The notes under the pieces: generated by a model
Told to the model about the DNA's origin: nothing
Database searches by the model: none
Seen by the model: the letters and a program-made list of their open reading frames with translations, nothing else
Made by a program: the position numbers and the translations under genes
From: Ewingella americana ATCC 33852
GTDB taxonomy: Bacteria; Pseudomonadota; Gammaproteobacteria; Enterobacterales; Enterobacteriaceae
Length of the DNA stretch: 64,000 nucleotides
NCBI RefSeq assembly: GCF_000735345.1
Contig: NZ_JMPJ01000018.1
Span: 1-64,000, forward strand
Direction of reading: 5' to 3'
Shown here: positions 9,847-20,308 of the stretch, piece after piece
Position numbering within the stretch: position 1 is the stretch's first letter
How the letters are laid out: every line of letters begins with the position of its first letter

Positions 9847-12288
9847 TTGTCATCTTCTTTGCCGGTCAGTGCCGTACTTGAACCTTTATTAGTCGCGCTA
9901 AAAAGCGCGCCGCAGGTATTGCTGCTGGCCCCGACGGGGGCGGGTAAATCGACCTGGCTGCCGCTACAGCTGCTGCAACAGGCCAACCTGCCCGGTAAAA
10001 TTCTGCTGCTCGAGCCGCGTCGGCTGGCGGCCAAGAATGTGGCTTATCGACTGGCCCAGCAGCTGGGTGAAACGCCGGGGCAGACCGTCGGCTATCGCAT
10101 GCGCGCAGAAAGCAAAACCAGCGCCGCGACACGCCTTGAAGTGGTCACCGAGGGGATCCTGACCCGCATGGTGCAGGCCGACCCCGAGCTGAGCGGCGTC
10201 TCACTGGTTATCCTCGACGAATTCCACGAGCGCAGCCTGCAAGCCGATTTGGCGCTGGCGCTGCTGCTCGACCTGCAAAACGCCCTGCGCGATGACCTCA
10301 AGCTGCTGATTATGTCAGCCACCCTCGACAATCTGCGACTCACCCCGCTGCTGCCCGACGCGCCGGTGATTGTCTCCGAGGGGCGCAGCTTCCCGGTGGA
10401 CCGAAACTATATTTCTCTCGCCAGCCACGAACGTCTGGATGAAGGCGTGGCGCGGATTGTCAGCCGCCTGATGAGTGAAAACAGCGGCTCGATGCTGCTG
10501 TTCCTGCCCGGCGTGGCGGAAATCACGCGGGTGCAGAACCTGCTGAGCGGCAAGGTGTCTGAAGATGTCGACCTCTGCCCGCTGTATGGCGCGCTGACGC
10601 TGGAGCAGCAGCAAAAGGCGATTCAGCCTGCGCCAGCGGGCCGCCGCAAAATCGTTCTCGCGACCAATATTGCTGAAACCAGTCTGACGATTGAAGGTAT
10701 TCGGCTGGTGGTGGACAGCGGGCTGGAACGCAGCGCGCAGTTTGACCCGCGCTCCGGCCTGACCCGTCTGGTGACGCAGCGTATTAGCCAAGCCTCGATG
10801 ACCCAGCGCGCGGGCCGCGCCGGGCGTCTCGAGCCGGGGCTGTGCTGGCACCTGTTCGCCAAAGAGCAGGCCGAGCGCGCCAGTGCGCAGGGCGAGGCGG
10901 AAATTCTGCAAAGCGACCTGAGCAGTTTCTGGCTCGAACTTTTGCAGTGGGGCTGCCAGCAGCCTGACCAACTCTCTTGGCTTGATGCGCCGCCCGCACC
11001 CGCGCTGGCGGCGGCCAAAACCTTGCTGCATTCTCTTGGCGCGACCGACAAGCAGGGCAAACTCACGCCTACGGGGCAGCGCATGGCCAAGCTCGGCTGC
11101 GAGCCGCGCCTTGCCGCGATGCTGATTGCCGCCGACGCTCAGGGCGCTGATGCCTTAGCGACGGCGTCGCTGTTGGCCGCCATGCTGGAAGAGCCTCCGC
11201 GCGGCGGCATGCCGGATATCGATTATTGGCTCAGTCGCCCACAGGGCAACTGGCAGCGCCGGGCCGGTCAGCTGGCTCAGCGAGTGTCTGCCAAAAAAGG
11301 TCAGGTAGACGCGGTGCTGGCTCCGTGGCTGCTGGCCGCCGCCTTCAGTGATCGCATTGCCCAGCGCCGGGGAGCCGATGGCCGCTATCTATTGGCCAAC
11401 GGCCTTGGCGCTTCTCTTCCGCAGGATGATGCACTTACCCGCGCCGCGTGGCTGGTGGCTCCGCAGCTTTTGCAGGGCAATAACAGCCCAGATGCGCGAA
11501 TTTTGCTGGCGGTGACGCTGGATGCCAACCAGTTGGCCGAGCGCCTGCCGCAGATTGTCAAAGAGCAGACCGCGGTCGAGTGGGATGAAGAGAAGGGCAC
11601 CCTGCGCGCGTGGCGGCGCTGGCAGGTGGGGCGGCTGGTGCTGAAAGCCAACCCGCAGGCCAAGCCGGATGACGCCGATTTACAACAGGCGCTGATTGAC
11701 TGGGTTCGTCAGCAAGGTTTGGCGTCGCTCAATTGGTCGGTGGCCGCCGAGCAGCTGCGCCTGCGCCTGACTTGTGCCGCCAAATGGATGCCGGAAGCCG
11801 ACTGGCCCGCGATGGATGATCAAAGCCTGCTCGACGGCCTCGAGCAGTGGCTGTCGCCGTCGCTCAACGGCGTGCGCTCGCTCAAAATGCTGCAACAGGT
11901 AGATTTGCATGACGCGCTGCTGCGGCTGCTGGATTGGCATCAGCGCCAGCGATTAGATAACGCGCTGCCGACCCATTACACCGTTCCTACTGGCAGCCGT
12001 TTGCCAATCCGCTATTATGCTGACCAGCCGCCTGTTTTATCGGTGCGGATGCAGGAAATGTTTGGCGAACAGCGCAGCCCGATGCTGGCCGAAGGCCGCG
12101 TCGCCGTGGTGCTGGAGCTGCTTTCGCCCGCCCAGCGCCCGTTGCAGATCACTGCCGACTTGGCGGCATTCTGGCAAGGGACGTATCGCGAAGTACAAAA
12201 AGAGATGAAAGGTCGCTACCCTAAGCACCCTTGGCCGGATAATCCGGCAATTGAGATGCCCACGCGACGCACCAAAAAATATCAATGA
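9847..12288 (+). CDS. hrpB: ATP-dependent RNA helicase HrpB
   Basis: DEAH-box helicase of unknown cellular substrate, 813 residues. Walker A is APTGAGKST (28-36), then DEFHERS (motif II), SAT (motif III) and QRAGRAGR (motif VI), and the C-terminal HrpB domain ends YPKHPWPD...RRTKKYQ as in E. coli. The start is TTG: no in-frame ATG is available and alignment with E. coli (MSSLPVAAVL) supports it. The Shine-Dalgarno is poor (GGGG about 8 bases upstream), so expression is probably low. Confidence 0.93.
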   Translation: MSSSLPVSAVLEPLLVALKSAPQVLLLAPTGAGKSTWLPLQLLQQANLPGKILLLEPRRLAAKNVAYRLAQQLGETPGQTVGYRMRAESKTSAATRLEVVTEGILTRMVQADPELSGVSLVILDEFHERSLQADLALALLLDLQNALRDDLKLLIMSATLDNLRLTPLLPDAPVIVSEGRSFPVDRNYISLASHERLDEGVARIVSRLMSENSGSMLLFLPGVAEITRVQNLLSGKVSEDVDLCPLYGALTLEQQQKAIQPAPAGRRKIVLATNIAETSLTIEGIRLVVDSGLERSAQFDPRSGLTRLVTQRISQASMTQRAGRAGRLEPGLCWHLFAKEQAERASAQGEAEILQSDLSSFWLELLQWGCQQPDQLSWLDAPPAPALAAAKTLLHSLGATDKQGKLTPTGQRMAKLGCEPRLAAMLIAADAQGADALATASLLAAMLEEPPRGGMPDIDYWLSRPQGNWQRRAGQLAQRVSAKKGQVDAVLAPWLLAAAFSDRIAQRRGADGRYLLANGLGASLPQDDALTRAAWLVAPQLLQGNNSPDARILLAVTLDANQLAERLPQIVKEQTAVEWDEEKGTLRAWRRWQVGRLVLKANPQAKPDDADLQQALIDWVRQQGLASLNWSVAAEQLRLRLTCAAKWMPEADWPAMDDQSLLDGLEQWLSPSLNGVRSLKMLQQVDLHDALLRLLDWHQRQRLDNALPTHYTVPTGSRLPIRYYADQPPVLSVRMQEMFGEQRSPMLAEGRVAVVLELLSPAQRPLQITADLAAFWQGTYREVQKEMKGRYPKHPWPDNPAIEMPTRRTKKYQ

Positions 12289-12417
12289 TCAGAAAATCCA
12301 TGTCGATTGACGCGAAATTACCTGATTTTTTTCAGAGATTTCTTCTGGTCATAGCCACAACCGAGGCAGAGAGTAGGCCGCAATTTATGAACACAGCAGT
12401 TTTTATGGAGAGTTGTC

Positions 12418-15009
12418 ATGTCTGGCGATGATCGCGAGCCGATTGGCCGTAAAGGCAAACCCGCAGGACGTAAGCCATCGCGCTCACGTCCGGTACGTCG
12501 CCGTAGGGATGACGATTATGAAGAATTCGATGATGACTATGAAGAAGACCGCGAAACGGATGACGACTATGACGATGAAGAAGACACCCGTCGGGAGTCG
12601 CGCATGAGCCGTAAAGCCGCGCCGCGCAAAGCGGCCAAGTCAGGGAAAGGTGGCAAGCCGCGCAGCAGAAAGCGCTGGTGGTTCTGGCTGCTGTTTAAGC
12701 TATTTATCATCTTCGCCATCCTGATGGGGATTTACGGTTTCTATCTCAATACTGAGATCCGTGGCCGTATCGATGGCAAAGTCTGGCAGCTGCCAGCGGC
12801 GGTGTATGGTCGTCAGGTGAACCTTGAGCCGGACATGCCGTACAGCAAAAAAGAGATGATTAACCTGCTGGAAGGCACGCAATACCGCCAAGTGACGCGC
12901 ATTACCCGTCCGGGCGAGTTTACCGTGGCTGCCAACAGCATTGACTTGCTGCGCCGTCCGTTTGATTTCCCTGATGGTAAAGAGGGCCAGATCAACGCGC
13001 GCCTGATGTTCGAAGATAACCATCTTTCGGAGATTAAGAACCTCGACAACAACCGCGACTTCGGGCTGTTCCGCCTCGATCCGCGGTTGATCACTATGCT
13101 GCAATCCCCGAACGGCGAACAGCGCCTGTTCGTGCCGCGCTCCGGTTTCCCGGACCTGCTGGTGGATACGCTGCTGGCGACCGAGGACCGTCACTTCTAT
13201 GAGCACGACGGCATTAACTTCTGGGCGATTGGGCGTGCGGTGGTGGCGAACTTAACTGCCGGACACGCGGTGCAGGGCGGCAGTACGCTGACTCAACAGT
13301 TGGTGAAAAACCTGTTCCTGACCAACGAACGCTCGCTGAGCCGTAAAGCGCGCGAAGCCTACATGGCGATTCTGGTCGACGCCAACTACAGCAAAGATCG
13401 CATTCTCGAGCTGTACCTGAACGAAGTCTATCTCGGCCAGAGCGGCTCGGATCAGATCCGCGGCTTCCCGCTGGCGAGCCTCTATTACTTTGGCCGTCCG
13501 GTGGACGAACTGAGTCTGGATCAGCAGGCGCTGTTAGTCGGCATGGTGAAAGGTGCCTCGCTGTACAACCCGTGGCGTAACCCGAAACTGGCCCTTGAGC
13601 GCCGCAACTTAGTGCTGCGTTTGCTGGTTAATCAGAAGGTTATCGACCAAGAGCTGTATGACATGCTCAGCGCGCGTCCTCTGGGCGTTCAGCCGAAGGG
13701 CGGGGTGATTTCTCCTCAGCCAGCCTTTATGCAGATGGTCCGTCAGGAGTTGCAGGCCAAGCTTGGCGACAAAGTGCAGGATATGTCCGGGGTGAAAATC
13801 TTCACCACCCTCGACCCGATTTCTCAGGATTCCGCCGAGAAAGCCGTGGAAGAAGGCATTCCTTTACTGCGTAAGAAGAGCGGGCTGAACGACATTGAAA
13901 CCGCGATGGTGATTGTTGACCGTTACACCGGCGAAGTGCGCGCCATGGTCGGCGGCGCTGAAACCCAGTTCGCGGGCTTCAACCGTGCCATGCAGGCGCG
14001 TCGTCAGGTCGGCTCTCTGGCTAAACCTGCGACCTATCTGACTGCCTTGTCGCAGCCGGACAAATACCGCTTGAATACCGTATTGGCTGACCAGCCGCTG
14101 ACCCTGAAACTGGCCAATGGGCAGACATGGTCGCCGAAGAACGATGACCATCAGTTCCGTGGACAGGTGTTGCTGGTAGACGCGCTGGCGCGCTCAATGA
14201 ACGTGCCAACGGTTAACCTTGGTATGGCTGTCGGTCTGGATAACATCACCAAGCAGCTGATTAACTTGGGTATTCCGAAAGAGTCTCTCAACCAGTTACC
14301 GTCAATGCTGCTGGGTGCCATTGCTCTGACGCCGATGGAAGTCGCGCAGGAGTACCAGACCATTGCCAGCGGCGGCAACAAAGCACCACTGTCCGCCGTG
14401 CGTTCGGTGATTGCTGAAGATGGCACCGTGCTCTATCAGAGCTTCCCACAGGCGGTTCGCGTGATCCCAGCTCAGGCTTCTTACCTGACCATGTACGCGA
14501 TGCAGCAGGTGGTTTCAGAGGGGACTTCACGCGCCTTGGCGAACAAGTTCCCGAACCTGCATCTGGCGGCGAAAACCGGTACCTCCAACGAACTGCGTGA
14601 CAGCTGGTTCGCGGGTATCGACGGTAATCAGGTGGCGATCACCTGGGTTGGCCGCGACAACAACGGCCCGTCTAAGCTTTGGGGTTCTACCGGTGCGCTG
14701 GTGCTCTATAGCCGCTATCTGGATAACGAAACGCCACAGCCGCTGACCTTGCAGGTGCCGGAAGGTATCACCACCATGAATATCGACGGCAGTGGAAACT
14801 TCGTCTGTAACAGCGGTGGCCTGACCGGCGGCGTTGCGCGCAGTATCCCGGTATGGACCGATTCCCCTGACAAACTCTGTCAGGCGTCGCAAGCTGCGAT
14901 TCAGCAGCAGCAAGAACAGCAGCAACAGCAACAACAGCAGCAATCTCAACAAGAAGATGGCAAAGGCGTTGCAGGCTGGATTAAGGATATGTTCGGCTCA
15001 AGTCCGTAG
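12418..15009 (+). CDS. mrcB: Penicillin-binding protein 1B, bifunctional peptidoglycan synthase
   Basis: Inner-membrane class A PBP, 863 residues (844 in E. coli). Order: highly charged cytoplasmic tail with Asp/Glu/Tyr-rich tracts (31-57), a transmembrane helix (about 87-109), UB2H domain, glycosyltransferase with [11 protein letters not shown] (catalytic Glu256), transpeptidase with Ser533-Leu-Ala-Lys536, SMN and KTGTS. The C-terminal tail has a glutamine run (about 18 Gln in 22 residues near residue 830) before the conserved [11 protein letters not shown]. The cytoplasmic tail and Gln run are longer than in E. coli, accounting for the size. Start has GGAGAG upstream. Confidence 0.97.
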   Translation: MSGDDREPIGRKGKPAGRKPSRSRPVRRRRDDDYEEFDDDYEEDRETDDDYDDEEDTRRESRMSRKAAPRKAAKSGKGGKPRSRKRWWFWLLFKLFIIFAILMGIYGFYLNTEIRGRIDGKVWQLPAAVYGRQVNLEPDMPYSKKEMINLLEGTQYRQVTRITRPGEFTVAANSIDLLRRPFDFPDGKEGQINARLMFEDNHLSEIKNLDNNRDFGLFRLDPRLITMLQSPNGEQRLFVPRSGFPDLLVDTLLATEDRHFYEHDGINFWAIGRAVVANLTAGHAVQGGSTLTQQLVKNLFLTNERSLSRKAREAYMAILVDANYSKDRILELYLNEVYLGQSGSDQIRGFPLASLYYFGRPVDELSLDQQALLVGMVKGASLYNPWRNPKLALERRNLVLRLLVNQKVIDQELYDMLSARPLGVQPKGGVISPQPAFMQMVRQELQAKLGDKVQDMSGVKIFTTLDPISQDSAEKAVEEGIPLLRKKSGLNDIETAMVIVDRYTGEVRAMVGGAETQFAGFNRAMQARRQVGSLAKPATYLTALSQPDKYRLNTVLADQPLTLKLANGQTWSPKNDDHQFRGQVLLVDALARSMNVPTVNLGMAVGLDNITKQLINLGIPKESLNQLPSMLLGAIALTPMEVAQEYQTIASGGNKAPLSAVRSVIAEDGTVLYQSFPQAVRVIPAQASYLTMYAMQQVVSEGTSRALANKFPNLHLAAKTGTSNELRDSWFAGIDGNQVAITWVGRDNNGPSKLWGSTGALVLYSRYLDNETPQPLTLQVPEGITTMNIDGSGNFVCNSGGLTGGVARSIPVWTDSPDKLCQASQAAIQQQQEQQQQQQQQQSQQEDGKGVAGWIKDMFGSSP

Positions 15010-15025
15010 GATGAGAGGCTGAAAT

Positions 15026-15057
15026 AAAAAGGGCGCGACTCAGTTCGCGCCCTTTTT
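15026..15057. terminator. Bidirectional terminator mrcB / POT transporter
   Basis: Stem GGGCGCGA (15031-15038) with TCGCGCCC (15045-15052), six-base loop, A-run before and T-run after, so it can serve both convergent genes. Confidence 0.9.
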
Positions 15058-15071
15058 TTATTGGGAGGGGA

Positions 15072-16610
15072 TTAGCTATTTTCAGCCGGTTTCTGCTGGT
15101 TTTCCATCATGCGACGGATAGGGACAATCAGCAGGATCAGCACCGCGGCACAAATCAGCAGCGCGATGGAGCAGCGCGCGAACAGGTTTGGCAGCATTTC
15201 CAGTTGGTCAGCTTTCACGTGACCACCAATCAGGCCCGCTGCCAGATTGCCCAGCGCACTGGCGCAGAACCACAGGCCCATCATCTGGCCGCGCATTCTC
15301 TCCGGTGCCAGCAGGGTCATGGTCGCCAGCCCGATTGGGCTAAGGCACAGCTCACCCAGCGTCAGCATCAAGATACTGCCTACCAGCCACATCGGGGAAA
15401 CACCCGCGCCGCCGTTACTCAGGACGTTTTGCGCCGCCAACATCATCAGACCGAAGCCCGCCGCAGCAAACAGAATACCGATTACAAACTTGGTGATGCT
15501 GCTCAGGTGGATCTTTTTACGCGCCAGCGCAGGCCAAGCCCAGCTGAAAATCGGTGCCAACAAGATAATGAACAGGGCGTTGATCGACTGGAACCACACC
15601 GCAGGGATCTCGAAATCACCAATCATTCGCTGGGTATAGTCATTGGCGAACAGGTTGAACGAGGTCGGTTTCTGCTCGAAGGCGGACCAGAAGAAGGCTG
15701 CCGACACCAACAGAATAAAGCAGACCAGCAGGCGCGCGCGCTCTTTGCGGCTCAAACCGGCAAACACGAACAGATAGATGAAGTACAGGGTGACCGAAGC
15801 GGCAATCACGTAAACCAGCATGCTGGCGACGGCCAACGGGTTAATAACGATAATGCCTTGAGCGATGAGGGTGACAATCACCGCCACGCCGACCGCCAAC
15901 GCCAGCAACCAAGCGCCAACGCCATTCTTCTTAGCAACCGGCGTGTTCCAGGTGGAGTCCAGACCGACTTCTTTGTCATAGCGCTTCATCGAAGGCACGG
16001 CAAAGGCGCGGAAGATAACCAGCGCTACCAACATCCCGATACCACCGATGCCGAAGCCCCAGTGCCAGCCGTGGTCGCGAACCAGCCAGCCTGAGATCAG
16101 CGGAGCGATAAACGACCCCATGTTGATACCCATATAGAACAGTGAGAAACCACCGTCGCGGCGGGTGTCACCCTTCTTATATAGAGTACCGACCATCACC
16201 GAGATACAGGTTTTGAACAGCCCCGAGCCCAGCACGATAAACATCAGGCCGATGAAAAACAGGTTGTCGCCCATCACTGCCGACAGGGCGATAGAAAGGT
16301 GGCCCAAGGCAATCAGAATCGAGCCATACCACACGGCTTTTTGCTGACCCAGCCAGTTATCTGCCAACCAACCGCCGGGTAAAGCGGCCAAATACATGCT
16401 GCCCGCGAAGATGCCGACAATCGCCGAGGCATTCTCACGCGCCAGTCCCATACCGCCGTCGAACACGGCGGCAGACATAAACAGAATTAATAATGGGCGA
16501 ATGCCATAGAACGAGAAACGCTCCCACATTTCAGTAAAGAACAAGGATCGAAGTGGGTAAGGATGGCCGAGGAACGTCCGGCTTTCTTGTTTGTTAACAG
16601 AGGATTGCAT
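15072..16610 (-). CDS. POT/PTR2-family proton-coupled peptide transporter
   Basis: Inner-membrane oligopeptide:proton symporter of the major facilitator superfamily, 512 residues with about 12-14 hydrophobic segments. The family motif ExxERFxxYG appears as EMWERFSFYG near residue 27, followed by the AGSMYLAALPGGWLADNWLG loop motif and FYMGINMGSFIAPL. It resembles the DtpT-like branch found in many Gammaproteobacteria more than E. coli DtpA-D, so no symbol is given. E. coli has no such gene between mrcB and fhuA. Single-gene unit; substrate specificity unknown. Confidence 0.85.
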   Translation of the reverse strand: MQSSVNKQESRTFLGHPYPLRSLFFTEMWERFSFYGIRPLLILFMSAAVFDGGMGLARENASAIVGIFAGSMYLAALPGGWLADNWLGQQKAVWYGSILIALGHLSIALSAVMGDNLFFIGLMFIVLGSGLFKTCISVMVGTLYKKGDTRRDGGFSLFYMGINMGSFIAPLISGWLVRDHGWHWGFGIGGIGMLVALVIFRAFAVPSMKRYDKEVGLDSTWNTPVAKKNGVGAWLLALAVGVAVIVTLIAQGIIVINPLAVASMLVYVIAASVTLYFIYLFVFAGLSRKERARLLVCFILLVSAAFFWSAFEQKPTSFNLFANDYTQRMIGDFEIPAVWFQSINALFIILLAPIFSWAWPALARKKIHLSSITKFVIGILFAAAGFGLMMLAAQNVLSNGGAGVSPMWLVGSILMLTLGELCLSPIGLATMTLLAPERMRGQMMGLWFCASALGNLAAGLIGGHVKADQLEMLPNLFARCSIALLICAAVLILLIVPIRRMMENQQKPAENS

Positions 16611-17160
16611 AATGTATTGCCTATTTGGTTCGCCGCATTAAATGCCGCTTTTATTGTCGATGTATGTGTATCTTCAGCCTCGGCAATTTCCCTATTAGCC
16701 TTAATTATTCCAGTGCGGATTTAACTCAATTGAGTCTGCTAAAACGCAGCGTCACGCGGGGGAAGGGCCGTACTGTATTTTGTTTTTACAGGATGCTCAA
16801 CGTTGTTTTATTGCTCTCTTCAGTCCTTTTAACCATTTCTATGTCCTGAAGTCGCGATTAACCACGCCTTAATCACTCAAAAACGATGCTTTCAGCGGTT
16901 TGAAATATACCAATACATTCAGCAGGTAATTTTTACCGTTGGGTAACATTAAAAATATTTATTCTTCAAAGCCTTCACATGCTATTTCGAACGTTTTTGC
17001 ATCGCATTTACCCTTATTTTACATAGGGCTATTTTCTATTCGTTCACACTTTGTCCGGTCTTAATGCGCTTGCAGAAGGACATCGGTTGCGCATATCATC
17101 CGACGTTCATAATAATAATTATCGTTTACATTCCCATTCAACATCTCCAGAGAACAGCAA
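16611..17160. other. Intergenic region, POT transporter / fhuA
   Basis: 550 bases between divergent genes, AT-rich. The fhuA-proximal end holds a Fur box. No convincing coding sequence: a 74-codon plus-strand frame at 16625-16849 has no signal or family resemblance and is not called. I see no clear promoter for the transporter. Confidence 0.6.
17110..17124 (+). promoter_or_regulatory. Fur box upstream of fhuA
   Basis: TAATAATAATTATCG matches 12 of 14 informative positions of the 7-1-7 Fur consensus TGATAATnATTATCA and lies 36 bases before the fhuA start. Iron repression of the fhu genes by Fur is established in enterics; operation here is inference from the match. Confidence 0.75.
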
Positions 17161-19371
17161 ATGGCACATCAGCGCACACTTTCATTGACTGCATCTAAAG
17201 GGTCTTTTCAGCGTGGAACTTTGGCGTTAACTATCGCCGCCGCATTGGGAACGACAGCGTTTCAAGCCACCGCGGCTGAGACCAGCACCACCCCGGCGAA
17301 AAGCGATACTATCGTGGTTACCGGCAACGCCGCGGCTAACGTAGCACCGGAATCAGCCTGGGGACCGTCGCCAACCATCGCGGCCAAGCACAGCGCCACC
17401 GGCACCAAAACCGACACGCCGATTGTTAAAACCCCGCAGTCAATTTCAGTTGTGACGCGCGAAGAGATGGATACTCACCAGCCAGCTTCCGTAAAAGAAG
17501 CCTTGGGCTACACGCCGGGTATTACTGTCTCAACTCGCGGTGCATCAAATACTTACGACGCAGTGAAAATTCGTGGTTTCGGTTCGGTGAACCAGAATAA
17601 CTATCTGGATGGGCTGAAATTGCAGGGCGACTTCTACAACGAAGTGCTCATCGACCCTTACATGCTGGAACGCGTTGAGTTGATGCGTGGGCCGACTTCC
17701 GTTCTTTACGGGAAAAGCAGTCCGGGCGGCATAATTTCAATGGTCAGCAAGCGTCCTACCACTGAGCCACTGAAAGAAGTTCAGTTCAAAATGGGTAATG
17801 ATAATCTGTATCAGACCGGTTTTGACTTTAGCGACGCAATTGACGATGCCGGTGTTTATTCCTATCGCCTGACGGGTATCGCGCGTTCTAACGATGCTCA
17901 ACAAGAGATGTCGAAAGAGAAACGTTACGCCATTGCGCCTTCTTTCTCTTGGCGTCCTGACGATAAAACCAACTTCACTTTCCTCGCCAATTTGCAGGAC
18001 ACTCCAGAGACGGGCTACTACGGTTGGTTGCCGAAGGAAGGCACGGTCCAGCCTTTACCAAATGGCTCCCACCTGCCAACGAGCTTTAACGAAGGCGCTC
18101 CAAACAACACCTATTCTCTCTCTCACAAATTAGTGGGTTACAGCTTCGAACACGCCTTTGACGACACCTTTACCGTGCGTCAGAACTTGCGCTATGTCGA
18201 ATCCAAGACATCGCAGAAAAGCGTCTACGGTGTAGGTTTGGATACCAGTCCTACCGCCCCTAATGACCACACGCTGAACCGCAGCACGGTGGTTGATAAC
18301 GAAAAACTTCACACCTTTGCAGTTGATACCCAATTGCAGAGCAAGTTCGCCACGTCTTCTGTCGATCACACCCTGTTAACTGGTATTGATTTCCAGCAGA
18401 TGCGTAATGACGTTAACGCGACCTTTGGTACTGCGACGCAGCTAGATTTGTATAACCCTGTCTATCAAGATTTCGATTTTGGCGACGCGGCACCTTATCA
18501 GCAGAACAAGCAAAAGCAGACCGGCCTCTATGCTCAGGATCAAGCAGAGTGGAACAACTTTGTTCTGACGCTCGGTGGTCGCTACGACTGGGTTGAGCAA
18601 TCAACGAAAGCTTATCAAGCCAATAACTACACTAGCCGTGACGACAGCCAATTCACATGGCGCGGTGGTTTGAACTACCTGTTTGATAATGGCATCAGCC
18701 CTTACTTCAGCTATAGCGAATCTTTCGAACCGACTGCAGGTGCAGATTTCAGCGGCAATACCTTCGCTCCTTCCAAAGGACGCCAGTACGAAGCTGGTGT
18801 GAAGTATGTTCCAAATGATATGCCGGTGGTGGTGACTGGCGCGCTTTATCAACTGACCAAAACCAACAACCTGATGTCTGATCCGGCTCACGTGTTCTCC
18901 TCCATTCAGGGCGGTGAAATTCGTTCACGTGGTGTAGAGCTTGAAGCTAAAGCCGCAGTCAATGCCAACATCAACATGACCGCGTCTTATACTTACACTG
19001 ATGCGCAATACACCACGGATACTACGCTGAAAGGGAATACGCCAGAGCAGGTGCCAAAACACATGGCTTCACTGTGGGGTGATTACACATTCCATGAAAC
19101 GGCTCTCAGTGGTTTAACACTCGGAACCGGTGGGCGTTTGTTGGGTTCAAGCTATGGTGATCCAGCGAATACCTTCAAAGTCGGTAGCGCAGTGGTGATG
19201 GATGCTGTTGTGAAATATGATTTGGGTCGTTTTGGTATGAACGGTTCTAACATTGCTTTAAACGTGAATAACCTGTTTGACCGTGAATATGTAGCGAGCT
19301 GTTTTGCAACCTATGGTTGCTTCTATGGTGCAGAGCGTCAGGTCGTTGCCACAGCAACATTCCGCTTCTGA
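17161..19371 (+). CDS. fhuA: Ferrichrome TonB-dependent outer-membrane receptor FhuA
   Basis: Outer-membrane siderophore receptor, 736 residues. The signal peptide ends near residue 39 (ATAA|ETS), the TonB box is DTIVVTG (about 49-55), then the plug domain (KTPQSISVVTREEM, YLDGLKL, ERVELMRGPTSVLYGKSSPGG) and a beta-barrel ending in the typical C-terminal Phe (ATATFRF). A Cys pair in CFATYGCFYG near the C-terminus matches FhuA. First gene of fhuACDB in the E. coli position between mrcB and hemL. Expected to be Fur-repressed. Phage-receptor roles known for E. coli FhuA cannot be judged. Confidence 0.93.
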   Translation: MAHQRTLSLTASKGSFQRGTLALTIAAALGTTAFQATAAETSTTPAKSDTIVVTGNAAANVAPESAWGPSPTIAAKHSATGTKTDTPIVKTPQSISVVTREEMDTHQPASVKEALGYTPGITVSTRGASNTYDAVKIRGFGSVNQNNYLDGLKLQGDFYNEVLIDPYMLERVELMRGPTSVLYGKSSPGGIISMVSKRPTTEPLKEVQFKMGNDNLYQTGFDFSDAIDDAGVYSYRLTGIARSNDAQQEMSKEKRYAIAPSFSWRPDDKTNFTFLANLQDTPETGYYGWLPKEGTVQPLPNGSHLPTSFNEGAPNNTYSLSHKLVGYSFEHAFDDTFTVRQNLRYVESKTSQKSVYGVGLDTSPTAPNDHTLNRSTVVDNEKLHTFAVDTQLQSKFATSSVDHTLLTGIDFQQMRNDVNATFGTATQLDLYNPVYQDFDFGDAAPYQQNKQKQTGLYAQDQAEWNNFVLTLGGRYDWVEQSTKAYQANNYTSRDDSQFTWRGGLNYLFDNGISPYFSYSESFEPTAGADFSGNTFAPSKGRQYEAGVKYVPNDMPVVVTGALYQLTKTNNLMSDPAHVFSSIQGGEIRSRGVELEAKAAVNANINMTASYTYTDAQYTTDTTLKGNTPEQVPKHMASLWGDYTFHETALSGLTLGTGGRLLGSSYGDPANTFKVGSAVVMDAVVKYDLGRFGMNGSNIALNVNNLFDREYVASCFATYGCFYGAERQVVATATFRF

Positions 19372-19386
19372 TAGCCTGACGTAATA

Positions 19387-19430
19387 ACGGAAAGTGGGCA
19401 CGGAACCTCGTGCCCTTTTCCGTTTCTTGT
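19387..19430 (+). terminator. Hairpin between fhuA and fhuC
   Basis: Long stem with ACGGAAA/TTTCCGT outer and GGGCACG/CGTGCCC inner arms, six-base loop, followed by a T-rich stretch. Likely a partial terminator that lets the receptor be made in excess over the ABC transporter. Confidence 0.75.
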
Positions 19431-19464
19431 TTCTTCGAATCTGACGTAAAGAGCTGCTAACTGA

Positions 19465-20307
19465 ATGTCTGAAAATATTATGCCAAACAACGCCGTGAAT
19501 CGTTCCGCCGCGCAAACTGACTCTCATGCTAATGACAGTACGTTCAGCCTGAAAGAGGTGAGTTTCACCGTTCCCGGACGCACGCTGCTTGCGCCGCTGT
19601 CGCTGACTTTCCCGAAGGGAAAAGTGTGCGGGTTAATTGGTCATAATGGCTCGGGCAAATCCACCTTGCTGAAAATGCTGGGTCGCCATCAGTCGGCTTC
19701 TGCCGGGCAAATTCAGTTAAATGACACCCCGCTGGAGCAGTGGGATAGCAAAGCCTTTGCACGTCAGGTTGCCTATTTACCGCAACAACTGCCCGCTGCC
19801 GAAGGCATGACGGTGCAAGAGCTGGTGGCGATTGGTCGTTACCCGTGGCACGGCGCGCTGGGGCGTTTCAAACATCAAGATCGTGAGAAAGTCGAAGAGG
19901 CTATTTCACTGGTTGGCCTGAAGCCTTTCGCCCATCGCTTGGTGGATAGCCTGTCCGGCGGCGAACGCCAGCGCGCGTGGTTAGCCATGATGGTGGCGCA
20001 GGATAGCCGCTGCCTGCTGCTCGATGAACCCACTTCTGCACTGGATATCGCCCATCAGGTTGACGTGCTGGCCTTGATCCATCGCCTCAGCCAAGAGAAA
20101 GGGCTGACGGTGATTGCCGTCTTGCACGATTTGAACATGGCGGCGCGCTACTGCGATTATCTGATGGCGCTGCGCGGCGGCGAATTAATTGCCCAAGGCA
20201 CGCCGGAAGAGATGATGCGCGGCGACGTGCTTGAGCAAGTTTATGGTATCCCGATGGGCATCCTCCCGCACCCAGCCGGTGGCGCACCGGTAAGCTTTGT
20301 ATATTGA
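19465..20307 (+). CDS. fhuC: Iron-hydroxamate ABC transporter ATPase FhuC
   Basis: Cytoplasmic ATPase of the ferrichrome importer, 280 residues. Walker A GHNGSGKS (59-66), Q-loop region AYLPQQLP, ABC signature LSGGERQR, Walker B CLLLDEPTSALD and the switch His in VLHDLNMAARY are all present. The N-terminus is about 15 residues longer than E. coli FhuC; an internal ATG five codons on is an alternative start. It runs into fhuD with a one-base gap. Confidence 0.95.
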   Translation: MSENIMPNNAVNRSAAQTDSHANDSTFSLKEVSFTVPGRTLLAPLSLTFPKGKVCGLIGHNGSGKSTLLKMLGRHQSASAGQIQLNDTPLEQWDSKAFARQVAYLPQQLPAAEGMTVQELVAIGRYPWHGALGRFKHQDREKVEEAISLVGLKPFAHRLVDSLSGGERQRAWLAMMVAQDSRCLLLDEPTSALDIAHQVDVLALIHRLSQEKGLTVIAVLHDLNMAARYCDYLMALRGGELIAQGTPEEMMRGDVLEQVYGIPMGILPHPAGGAPVSFVY

Positions 20308-20308
20308 T

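Noticed and set aside
16625-16849. 74-codon plus-strand frame upstream of fhuA
   Set aside because: No Shine-Dalgarno of note, no family likeness, biased Cys/Arg/Leu content typical of a chance frame, and it overlaps the promoter region.
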